A stretch of DNA of 64,000 bases, from NCBI RefSeq assembly GCF_018531375.1, contig NZ_JAHBOH010000001.1:2108001-2172000 (forward strand), in the 5' to 3' direction. This DNA comes from Cellulomonas fulva (GTDB lineage: Bacteria; Actinomycetota; Actinomycetes; Actinomycetales; Cellulomonadaceae). How positions within the stretch are numbered: the stretch's first letter is position 1; every line of letters begins with the position of its first letter. The notes under the pieces are model-generated. The model did no database searches. It worked only from the letters and a program-made list of their open reading frames with translations, and was not told where the DNA came from. This document shows positions 57,466-64,000 of this stretch, piece by piece. A program made the translations under genes and the position numbers.

Positions 57466-59139
57466 GTGACGACGACGTCTTCCCGACCGCAGCCGGCGAC
57501 CGACCCCACGTGGTGGCGCGGTGCCGTGATCTACCAGGTCTACCCGCGCAGCTTCGCCGACGGGAACGGTGACGGCACCGGTGACCTCGCCGGGCTCCGG
57601 GCCCGCCTGCCCTACCTGCGGGACCTGGGCGTCGACGCGATCTGGGTGACGCCCTGGTACGTGTCGCCGCTCGCCGACGGGGGCTACGACGTCGCGGACT
57701 ACCGCGCCATCGACCCGGCCTTCGGCACGCTCGAGGAGGCGGAGGCGCTCATCGCCGAGGCCCTGGAGCACGGGATCCGGACCATCATCGACATCGTCCC
57801 CAACCACGTGTCCGACCAGCACGTCTGGTTCCGCGCCGCGCTGGCGGCGGGGCCCGGCTCGCCGGAGCGGGAGCGGTTCTGGTTCCGGCCGGGCAAGGGC
57901 GACGCGGGCGAGCAGATGCCCACGCAGTGGGTCTCCGACTTCCAGGGCAGCACCTGGACGCGGACCACGGAGCCCGACGGCACGCCCGGCGAGTGGTACC
58001 TGCACCTGTTCGCGCCCGCGCAGCCGGACCTCAACTGGTCGCACCCGGACGTGCGCGCGGAGTTCGAGGACGTGCTGCGGTTCTGGTTCGACCGCGGCGT
58101 CGGCGGCATCCGGATCGACTCCGCGGCCCTCCTGATCAAGGACGCGGACCTCCCGGAGTACCCGCAGGACGCCGGACCGGGGGAGCACCCGCACGTCGAC
58201 CGGGACGAGATCCACGACGTCTACCGCACCTGGCGCGCGATCGCGGACGGCTACCCGGGAACGCGCGTGCTGGTGGGCGAGGTGTGGCTCGCGGACCGCG
58301 CCCGGTTCGCCCGGTACCTGCGGCCCGACGAGATGCACACGGCGTTCAACTTCGACTTCATGGCGCGCCCGTGGGACGCCAAGTCGCTGCGCGAGTCGAT
58401 CGACATGACGCTCGCGGCGCACGGGCCGGTCGGCGCGCCGGCCACCTGGGTGCTGTCCAACCACGACGTGACGCGCCCGGTGACCCGCTACGGCCGCGAG
58501 GACACGTCCTTCGCGTTCGCCGCGAAGCGCTTCGGCACGCCCACCGACCTCGAGCTCGGCCGGCGCCGTGCGCGCGCCGCGGCGCTGCTGACCGCCGCCC
58601 TGCCGGGCTCGCTGTACGTGTACCAGGGCGACGAGCTGGGGCTCCCGGAGGTCGAGGACCTGCCGCTCGAGATGCTCCAGGACCCCATGCACTTCCGGTC
58701 CCTCGGCGTCGACCCCGGCCGCGACGGGTGCCGCGTCCCGCTGCCGTGGTCGGGCACGCAGGCGCCCTACGGGTTCAGCCCGGACGGCACGACGAGCCCG
58801 ACGTGGCTGCCGCAGCCCGCGGACTGGGCCGGGCTCACGGTCGAGCAGCAGTCCGCCGACCCGACCTCGATGCTCCACCTCTACCGCGACGTGCTCGCGC
58901 GGCGCCGCAGCGAGCCGAGCCTGGGCGACGGTCCGCTCACCTGGCTCGAGTCGTCCGACGAGGTGGTCGCCTTCGCCCGGGGCGACGTCGTGTGCGTCGT
59001 CAACCTGGGCGAGGAGCCGGCGCCCCTGCCGGCCCACACCGACGTCCTGCTGACGAGCGGCCCGCTCGTCGCGGGCCGGCTGCCGCGCGACACCGCCGCG
59101 TGGTTGCGCGCAGCACCACCGCACGGCACGACCGCATGA
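57466..59139 (+). CDS. GH13 alpha-glucosidase
   Basis: A 557-residue intracellular glycoside hydrolase of family 13. Conserved regions are visible: DIVPNH (region I), GIRIDSAALL with the nucleophile Asp, VLVGEVWL with the acid/base Glu, and LSNHDVTR with the transition-state Asp. YQVYPRSFADGNGDGTGDL near the start and the absence of a signal peptide fit oligo-alpha-glucosidases that split imported maltodextrins. The GTG start follows a -10 box by 7 nt. It is followed by the importer genes and is probably repressed by the LacI-type regulator. Confidence 0.93.
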   Translation: MTTTSSRPQPATDPTWWRGAVIYQVYPRSFADGNGDGTGDLAGLRARLPYLRDLGVDAIWVTPWYVSPLADGGYDVADYRAIDPAFGTLEEAEALIAEALEHGIRTIIDIVPNHVSDQHVWFRAALAAGPGSPERERFWFRPGKGDAGEQMPTQWVSDFQGSTWTRTTEPDGTPGEWYLHLFAPAQPDLNWSHPDVRAEFEDVLRFWFDRGVGGIRIDSAALLIKDADLPEYPQDAGPGEHPHVDRDEIHDVYRTWRAIADGYPGTRVLVGEVWLADRARFARYLRPDEMHTAFNFDFMARPWDAKSLRESIDMTLAAHGPVGAPATWVLSNHDVTRPVTRYGREDTSFAFAAKRFGTPTDLELGRRRARAAALLTAALPGSLYVYQGDELGLPEVEDLPLEMLQDPMHFRSLGVDPGRDGCRVPLPWSGTQAPYGFSPDGTTSPTWLPQPADWAGLTVEQQSADPTSMLHLYRDVLARRRSEPSLGDGPLTWLESSDEVVAFARGDVVCVVNLGEEPAPLPAHTDVLLTSGPLVAGRLPRDTAAWLRAAPPHGTTA

Positions 59140-59269
59140 CCCGTCCACCGACCGACGACCCCCGCACCACCCGCACCGACGTCCTGGCGCGCACCGCAGC
59201 CCGGCAGGACGTGCACGACCCGCATCGCGCCGGGCACCACCGCCCGGCGCACCTCACGAAGGAGTGACG

Positions 59270-60679
59270 ATGAGGTTCACCCGCACCACCGCGCTCGCCG
59301 CGGCCGGCCTGCTGTCGTTCGGCCTGCTGGCCGCGTGCAGCGACGACGCCGACCCCGACGCGTCGCCCACCGGCGCCCAGTCGGCGGGCGGCGACGAGAA
59401 GGTCACCATCCGGGTCGCGGGCCTGCTGCCCACGGCCGACGACGCGGCCAAGCAGCAGCTCGCCGAGCGCGTCGAGGCGTTCGAGGCCGAGTACCCGGAC
59501 ATCACGGTCGAGCCCGAGGACTACGAGTGGCTCAACTCGACCTTCACCACGCAGCTCGCGGGCGGGACGCTGCCCAACGTCTTCGAGATCCCGCTCACCG
59601 ACGGCAAGACGCTCATCGAGAACGGCCAGCTCGCGGACATCGACGCCCAGGTGCGCGCGCTGCCCTACGGCGAGGACTTCAACGAGACGCTGCTGGCCAA
59701 CGGGCAGGACGACGCCGGCACCATCTTCGCCGTCCCGGCCAAGTCGATCTACGCGGTCGCGCTGCACTACAACCGCAACCTGTTCGAGCAGGCCGGCCTC
59801 GACCCCGACGACCCGCCGACGACGTGGGACGAGGTCCGGGCGGCCGCGAAGACGATCCACGACGAGACCGGCGTCGCGGGCTACGCGACCATGGCGCTCG
59901 ACGCGTCGGGCGGGTGGCAGCTCGCGGCCGGCGCGAACTCGCGCGGCGGCGTGATCGAGACGTCCGACGGCAGCGGCGCCTACACGGCGACGCTCACCGA
60001 CCCGGCGGTCAAGGAGCACCTCGAGTGGCTGCACGCGCTGCGCTGGGAGGACGACTCGCTGCTGGCGCGGGCGGACCTCGGCTGGGGCGAGATCAACGCG
60101 GCGTTCGCGGGTGGCGAGCTCGCGATGTACACGTCGGGCTCCGACGTCTACAACGCGCTCGTCGAGGGCAACGGCGTCACCGCGGACTGGGGCTACGGAC
60201 TGACGGCGATCCCGACCTCGGGTGACGGCGGCGCCCTGACCGGTGGCACGCTCGCGGCGGTCCGCAAGGACTCGACCGACGCGGAGAAGGACGCCGCCGT
60301 GAAGTGGATCGACTGGTGGTACCTGTCCAAGCTGCAGGACCAGGACCAGGCGGTCGCGGACGCCAAGACCCGCGCGGAGGCGGACCCGGCGCAGGCAGTC
60401 GGGACGCCCGTCCTGCCGATCTTCTCCGAGGAGCTGTACGACCAGAACCTCGAGTGGATCAAGGACTACGTCAACGTCCCGCTCGACGACATGACGGGCT
60501 ACACCGACGTCATGTTCACGCAGAACCTGGTCCCCGAGGCCTCGGTGGCGACGCAGGACCTGTACAACCAGCTCTTCCCGGTGGTGCAGGCGGTCATCTC
60601 CGACGAGGGCGCGGACATCGACTCCCTCCTCGAGACGGCCAACACCGCGGGCCAGGCCGCGATCGACGCCGCGAGCTGA
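59270..60679 (+). CDS. ABC transporter sugar-binding lipoprotein (alpha-glucoside type)
   Basis: A 469-residue binding protein with a signal sequence and lipobox (FGLLAAC). Mature features like VTIRVAGLLPTADDAAKQ and WLNSTFTTQLAGGTLPNVF match family-1 carbohydrate-binding proteins. It captures a sugar, probably maltose or maltodextrin to judge by the neighbouring GH13 enzyme and MalR-like regulator. The ATG has AAGGAG 5 nt upstream. A hairpin in the gap to the permease genes may favour its higher expression. Confidence 0.9.
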   Translation: MRFTRTTALAAAGLLSFGLLAACSDDADPDASPTGAQSAGGDEKVTIRVAGLLPTADDAAKQQLAERVEAFEAEYPDITVEPEDYEWLNSTFTTQLAGGTLPNVFEIPLTDGKTLIENGQLADIDAQVRALPYGEDFNETLLANGQDDAGTIFAVPAKSIYAVALHYNRNLFEQAGLDPDDPPTTWDEVRAAAKTIHDETGVAGYATMALDASGGWQLAAGANSRGGVIETSDGSGAYTATLTDPAVKEHLEWLHALRWEDDSLLARADLGWGEINAAFAGGELAMYTSGSDVYNALVEGNGVTADWGYGLTAIPTSGDGGALTGGTLAAVRKDSTDAEKDAAVKWIDWWYLSKLQDQDQAVADAKTRAEADPAQAVGTPVLPIFSEELYDQNLEWIKDYVNVPLDDMTGYTDVMFTQNLVPEASVATQDLYNQLFPVVQAVISDEGADIDSLLETANTAGQAAIDAAS

Positions 60680-60712
60680 TCGGCTCCCCGACCCGTGAGC
60701 CGGACGTGAGCT

Positions 60713-60739
60713 GCCCGGCCGGTCCGCAGCCGGCCGGGC
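60713..60739 (+). terminator. intercistronic hairpin (attenuating) between binding protein and permease genes
   Basis: GCCCGGCCGG pairs with CCGGCCGGGC around a 7-nt loop. Placed between binding-protein and permease genes, such hairpins commonly stop part of transcription or protect the upstream mRNA, giving more binding protein than permease. Confidence 0.55.
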
Positions 60740-60782
60740 GGCTCGTCGTCCACCGTCCCGAACGCACCCCGAAGGCGACCCC

Positions 60783-61757
60783 ATGACCACCGACGAGACC
60801 GTCGCGTCCCCGCCCCTGACCCTCAGACGAGCCGCCTCGGCCGGGCGCCGCCGTGAGCGGCGCACCGGCAACCCGCTGACGTGGGTGCGCGGTGGCGGCC
60901 TGAGCGCCCTGCTGTTCGCGCTGCCCCTGCTCGTCGTGTTCGGCGTCTTCTCCTGGTGGCCCATCGTGTCCGCCGTCGAGATGAGCCTGCAGAAGACCAA
61001 CCTGGTCGACGCCCCGACGTGGGTGGGCCTGGACAACTTCCGTGCCGTCCTGAGCGACCCGCTGCTGCCGACGGTGGTCCGGAACACCGCGTGGTTCGCG
61101 TTCCTCGCGCTGCTGTTCGGGTACCCGATCCCGCTCGTGGGCGCGGTGCTCATGAGCGAGCTGCGCCGGCGCAAGGGCCTGTACTCCGTGCTCGCGTACC
61201 TCCCGGTCGTCGTGCCGCCCGTGGTGGCGGTGCTGCTCTGGAAGTTCTACTACGACCCGCGGCCCGAGGGCGTCTTCAACACGGTGCTCGGCTGGGTGGG
61301 CCTCGGCCCGTTCCCCTGGCTGTCCGACGCGACCTGGGCCATGCCGTCCCTGGTGCTGGAGGCGACCTGGGCGGCCGCCGGCGGCACGGTGATCATCTAC
61401 CTCGCGGCGCTGATCAGCGTGCCCGCCGAGCTCTACGACGCCGCCGAGGTCGACGGGGCGTCGGTGTGGCGCAAGGTCTGGCACGTGACGCTGCCGCAGC
61501 TACGCGGGGTCCTGTTCATCACGCTCATCCTGCAGATCATCGGGACCGCGCAGATCTTCCTCGAGCCGTTCCTGTTCACCAACGGCGGCCCCAACCACGC
61601 GACCGAGACGATCATGCTGCGCGTCTACAACCTCGCGTTCGCGAACCTCGGCAACAACTTCGGCCAGGCGACGGCGCTGAGCCTGCTCCTCGCCGTCTTC
61701 CTCGCCGTGATGTCGCTTCTCTACTTCCGCCTGACGCGATCCTGGAGCACGTCATGA
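60783..61757 (+). CDS. sugar ABC transporter permease (MalF type)
   Basis: A 324-residue permease with six helices after a 45-residue basic tail. The EAA loop is YDAAEVDGASVWRKVWHVTLP. It forms the importer with the next gene (ATGA overlap). No ATPase gene follows, so a shared MsiK-type ATPase is likely. Confidence 0.9.
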   Translation: MTTDETVASPPLTLRRAASAGRRRERRTGNPLTWVRGGGLSALLFALPLLVVFGVFSWWPIVSAVEMSLQKTNLVDAPTWVGLDNFRAVLSDPLLPTVVRNTAWFAFLALLFGYPIPLVGAVLMSELRRRKGLYSVLAYLPVVVPPVVAVLLWKFYYDPRPEGVFNTVLGWVGLGPFPWLSDATWAMPSLVLEATWAAAGGTVIIYLAALISVPAELYDAAEVDGASVWRKVWHVTLPQLRGVLFITLILQIIGTAQIFLEPFLFTNGGPNHATETIMLRVYNLAFANLGNNFGQATALSLLLAVFLAVMSLLYFRLTRSWSTS

Positions 61758-62788
61758 CCGCCCCCTCGTCGTCCCCGGCCCGTGACGAGCTCGTCGAGCC
61801 CGACCCCGCCCTCCCCGCGTCCCGCGCGGGCGTGGTGCCGGGATCGGCCGGCGCGGTCGGCGCCAACGTCGCGCTCGCGCGGAGCCTGCGACGCCGGCGT
61901 TCCGCCGCGCCCGACGAGAAGGAGCGGGGCGCCCTGTCGACGGCCGACTGGCGCCGGCCGCAGGTGCGCTGGACGTGGCGCGGAATGCACCTGCTGCTGC
62001 TGGTCCTGCTGGTCGTGTGGTGCCTGGGCCCGCTGCTGCTGCTCGCGAAGTTCGCGTTCACGCCGACGCAGGACATCCTCACCGCCCCGATGTTGGTGTT
62101 CCCGAACGGGGCGACGCTGGACAACGTCGACCAGGCGTGGAACAGGTACCACATCGGTCAGTACTTCCTGAACACCGTGTGGGTGGCGCTCGGCTCGTGG
62201 TTCGTCCAGGTGCTCGTCGCGACGACGGGCGGGTACGTCCTGTCGGTGCTGCGTCCGCGGTGGGCCCGGGCGCTGAACTGGGCGGTGCTGACCACCCTGT
62301 TCGTCCCCGCGGTCGTGCTGCTCATCCCGTTGTACAAGATCGTCGTCGACCCGCCGGTCGGGACGACCCTGATCAACAACTACCTCGCGGTGTGGCTGCC
62401 CGCGGGCGCGAGCGCGTTCAACGTCGTCCTGGTCGCGCGGTTCTTCGACTCGCTCCCGCGGGAGGTGTTCGAGGCCGCGCGCGTCGACGGCGCGGGGCCG
62501 TTCCGAATGTTCTGGTCCATCGTCCTGCCGATGAGCCGGCCCATCGTCGGCGTCGTGTCGGTGTTCGCGGTCATCGCGTCCTGGAAGGACTTCCTGTGGC
62601 CCTTCCTCGTGCTGAAGTCCGAGACGGTCAAGCCGCTGTCGGTCTACCTGCAGTCGATGGCGAACGTCGACAAGGGCACGCTGATGGCCGCGCTCGCCAT
62701 CTCCACGCTCATCCCGGTGGTGATGTTCCTGGTCTTCCAGCGGATGTTCCTGCGCGGTGCCGGGCTCGGCGGCGCGGTCAAGGGCTGA
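61754..62788 (+). CDS. sugar ABC transporter permease (MalG type)
   Basis: A 344-residue permease with an unusually long polar N-terminal region (about 75 residues) before six helices. The EAA loop is FEAARVDGAGPFRMFWSIVLP. It overlaps the first permease gene and ends the operon; a terminator with a T-run follows directly. Confidence 0.9.
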   Translation: MTAPSSSPARDELVEPDPALPASRAGVVPGSAGAVGANVALARSLRRRRSAAPDEKERGALSTADWRRPQVRWTWRGMHLLLLVLLVVWCLGPLLLLAKFAFTPTQDILTAPMLVFPNGATLDNVDQAWNRYHIGQYFLNTVWVALGSWFVQVLVATTGGYVLSVLRPRWARALNWAVLTTLFVPAVVLLIPLYKIVVDPPVGTTLINNYLAVWLPAGASAFNVVLVARFFDSLPREVFEAARVDGAGPFRMFWSIVLPMSRPIVGVVSVFAVIASWKDFLWPFLVLKSETVKPLSVYLQSMANVDKGTLMAALAISTLIPVVMFLVFQRMFLRGAGLGGAVKG

Positions 62789-62789
62789 C

Positions 62790-62819
62790 GCGACCGCCCG
62801 CTGCTCGGTCGCCGGTTTT
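62790..62819 (+). terminator. intrinsic terminator after the sugar importer operon
   Basis: GCGACCG / CGGTCGC with a 9-nt loop followed by CGGTTTT, the best T-run of the window, one base after the permease stop. A second hairpin of 14 bp (CGTGGGTGTGCCCG, 62848-62881) lies between it and the ferrochelatase gene. Confidence 0.8.
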
Positions 62820-62902
62820 CTGACACGTCGTCGGGTCGAGATCACGCCGTGGGTGTGCCCGGTTCGGCGGGCGCACCCACGCGGTCCTGCGATGATCGGG
62901 AG

Positions 62903-64000
62903 GTGCACGACGACCTGGCTCTCGACGCCCCCCAGCAGCCCCAGAACCTGACGGCACCGTACGACGCCCTGCTGCTCGCCTCCTTCGGCGGGCCCGACGG
63001 CCCCGACGACGTGATGCCCTTCCTGCGCAACGTGACCGCCGGCAAGGGCATCCCGGACGAGCGGCTGGCCGAGGTGGCCGAGCACTACCACCACTTCGGC
63101 GGGGCCAGCCCGATCAACGGGCAGAACCTCGCGCTGCAGCGCGCGCTGGTCGCCGAGCTCGACCGGCGCGGGCTCGACCTGCCCGTCGTGTGGGGCAACC
63201 GCAACTGGACGCCGTACACCAAGGACGCGCTCGCGGCGGCCCACGCGGACGGGGCACGCCGCGTCCTCGCGCTGGTGACCAGCGCGTACGGCTCCTACTC
63301 GGGCTGCCGCCAGTACCGCGAGGACTTCTGGTCCTCGCTCGACGCGCTCGCGGTCGACCTGGGCCTGCCCGAGGGCGAGCACCCGCTGGTGCTCGACAAG
63401 ATCCGCCCGTACTTCGACCACCCGGCGTTCGTCGCCGCCAACGTCGACGCCGTGGTCGAGGCGCTCGCCCAGGCGCCCGACGCCCGCGTCGTGTTCGTCA
63501 CGCACTCCGTGCCGGACACCATGGAGGAGGCGTCCGGGTACGCGGGCGCGACGTACTCGGAGCAGCATTTCGAGGTCGCGCGGCTGGTCGCGCAGGGCGT
63601 CGCCGAGCGCGGGGGCCGCGCCCCCGAGTGGGACCTCACCTACTGCTCCCGCTCCGGTCCGCCCAGCCAGCCGTGGCTCGAGCCGGACGTGAACGACCAC
63701 CTCGAGTCGCTCGCGGCCGCGGGCGTCACGTCGGTGGTCATCGCGCCCATCGGGTTCGTGTCCGACCACATGGAGGTCGTGTTCGACCTGGACACCGAAG
63801 CGCTCGAGACCGCACGCGAGCTCGGCCTGACGGCCGTGCGCGCGGACAGCGTCGGCGTGCGCGACGTCTTCGTGCGCGGGCTGGTGGACCTGGTCGTCGA
63901 GCGGGCCGCCGCGGCCCGGGCGACCGACGCCGGGCAGCCCGCGCCCGAGCCGGTGCACGTGGGCACCCTGCCCCCGCGGCCGGACGTGTGCGCCCCCGGC
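62903..64000 (+). CDS. cpfC: coproporphyrin III ferrochelatase (5' part, runs off the window)
   Basis: At least 366 codons without a stop. The protein inserts iron into coproporphyrin III in the actinobacterial heme route. Typical segments are LLLASFGGPDGPDDVMPFL near the start, LVTSAYGSYSGCRQYRE in the core, SRSGPPSQPWLEPDV, and IGFVSDHMEVVFDLD with the active-site His and Glu region. The end reaches PDVCAPG, the beginning of the C-terminal cysteine region that binds a [2Fe-2S] cluster in actinobacterial enzymes; the rest is outside. A GATGAT box ends 6 nt before the GTG, suggesting a leaderless mRNA. Confidence 0.93.
   Translation, partial: MHDDLALDAPQQPQNLTAPYDALLLASFGGPDGPDDVMPFLRNVTAGKGIPDERLAEVAEHYHHFGGASPINGQNLALQRALVAELDRRGLDLPVVWGNRNWTPYTKDALAAAHADGARRVLALVTSAYGSYSGCRQYREDFWSSLDALAVDLGLPEGEHPLVLDKIRPYFDHPAFVAANVDAVVEALAQAPDARVVFVTHSVPDTMEEASGYAGATYSEQHFEVARLVAQGVAERGGRAPEWDLTYCSRSGPPSQPWLEPDVNDHLESLAAAGVTSVVIAPIGFVSDHMEVVFDLDTEALETARELGLTAVRADSVGVRDVFVRGLVDLVVERAAAARATDAGQPAPEPVHVGTLPPRPDVCAPG

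Overview
The window looks like a chromosomal segment of a high-GC actinobacterium, most probably Cellulomonas or a close relative. The main reasons are a GH10 xylanase with a C-terminal CBM2 that closely matches the remembered Cellulomonas fimi Cex, actinobacterial gene families throughout (DUF3349, DUF4349, WXG100-type proteins, actinobacterial ferrochelatase), GTG starts, and very many GTGA/ATGA stop-start overlaps. No integrase, transposase, phage gene, CRISPR array or rRNA was seen. There is one tRNA gene, the initiator tRNA-fMet.

Layout. 0-3.3 kb (minus): partial Nramp-like transporter coupled to a small lipoprotein, an SDR oxidoreductase and a first NhaA antiporter. 3.4-6.8 kb (plus): sugar ABC importer without its own ATPase. 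6.8-9 kb (minus): DUF2231 membrane protein, a 54-residue protein, and a coupled CDGSH protein plus heme-oxygenase-fold redox enzyme. 9-11 kb (plus): PiT phosphate transporter behind a PHO-box-like repeat, two small companions, and a terminator shared with the oppositely oriented tRNA-fMet. 11-17 kb (minus): EamA exporter, terpene-cyclase-fold protein, DUF2079 protein, degenerate Mrr-like protein and DUF4349 lipoprotein. 17-24.3 kb: a structured intergenic region, a short Cys-rich leader ORF, a GNAT-like protein, AlkA, MscS, DsbA-like and SDR genes, a second NhaA and PPK2.

The centre of the window is a nitrate assimilation programme in three blocks. They are a TOBE-type regulator with modABC (molybdate uptake), narK with a fused nitrate reductase-flavoprotein, and nirBD-cysG-nnaR-cbiX (nitrite reductase, siroheme synthesis and a HemD-type regulator). 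The narK and nirB promoters, 14 kb apart, share two nearly identical blocks at exactly the same spacing, which suggests common control, probably by GlnR/NnaR. Molybdate feeds the Mo cofactor enzyme, NarK brings in nitrate, the fusion protein makes nitrite, NirBD makes ammonium, and the last genes supply siroheme.

Between these blocks lie a Mo-dependent sulfite-oxidase-like protein, a HIT protein, an ABC-2 exporter, and a compact five-gene WXG100/YbaB-like cassette (38.96-41.58 kb) without secretion machinery. From 48.6 kb: a 957-residue repeat-stalk surface protein with a membrane partner behind three 13-bp direct repeats at a 21-bp period, a NYN-domain protein, the xylanase, a MarR regulator and a flavodoxin. 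Then comes a maltose/alpha-glucoside system (LacI regulator, GH13 glucosidase, ABC importer without ATPase). The window ends inside coproporphyrin ferrochelatase.

Two features run across the whole segment. Many genes appear leaderless, with a TANNNT -10 box ending 6-7 nt before the start codon; this was used to choose starts. In addition, two intergenic regions (27.80-28.05 and 56.86-57.34 kb) have the same unusual build: an ACCC-rich arm, a core of GCGGACGCTG-type palindromes, and a GGGT-rich arm. All assignments come from reading the sequence and remembered family features; no database search was run.
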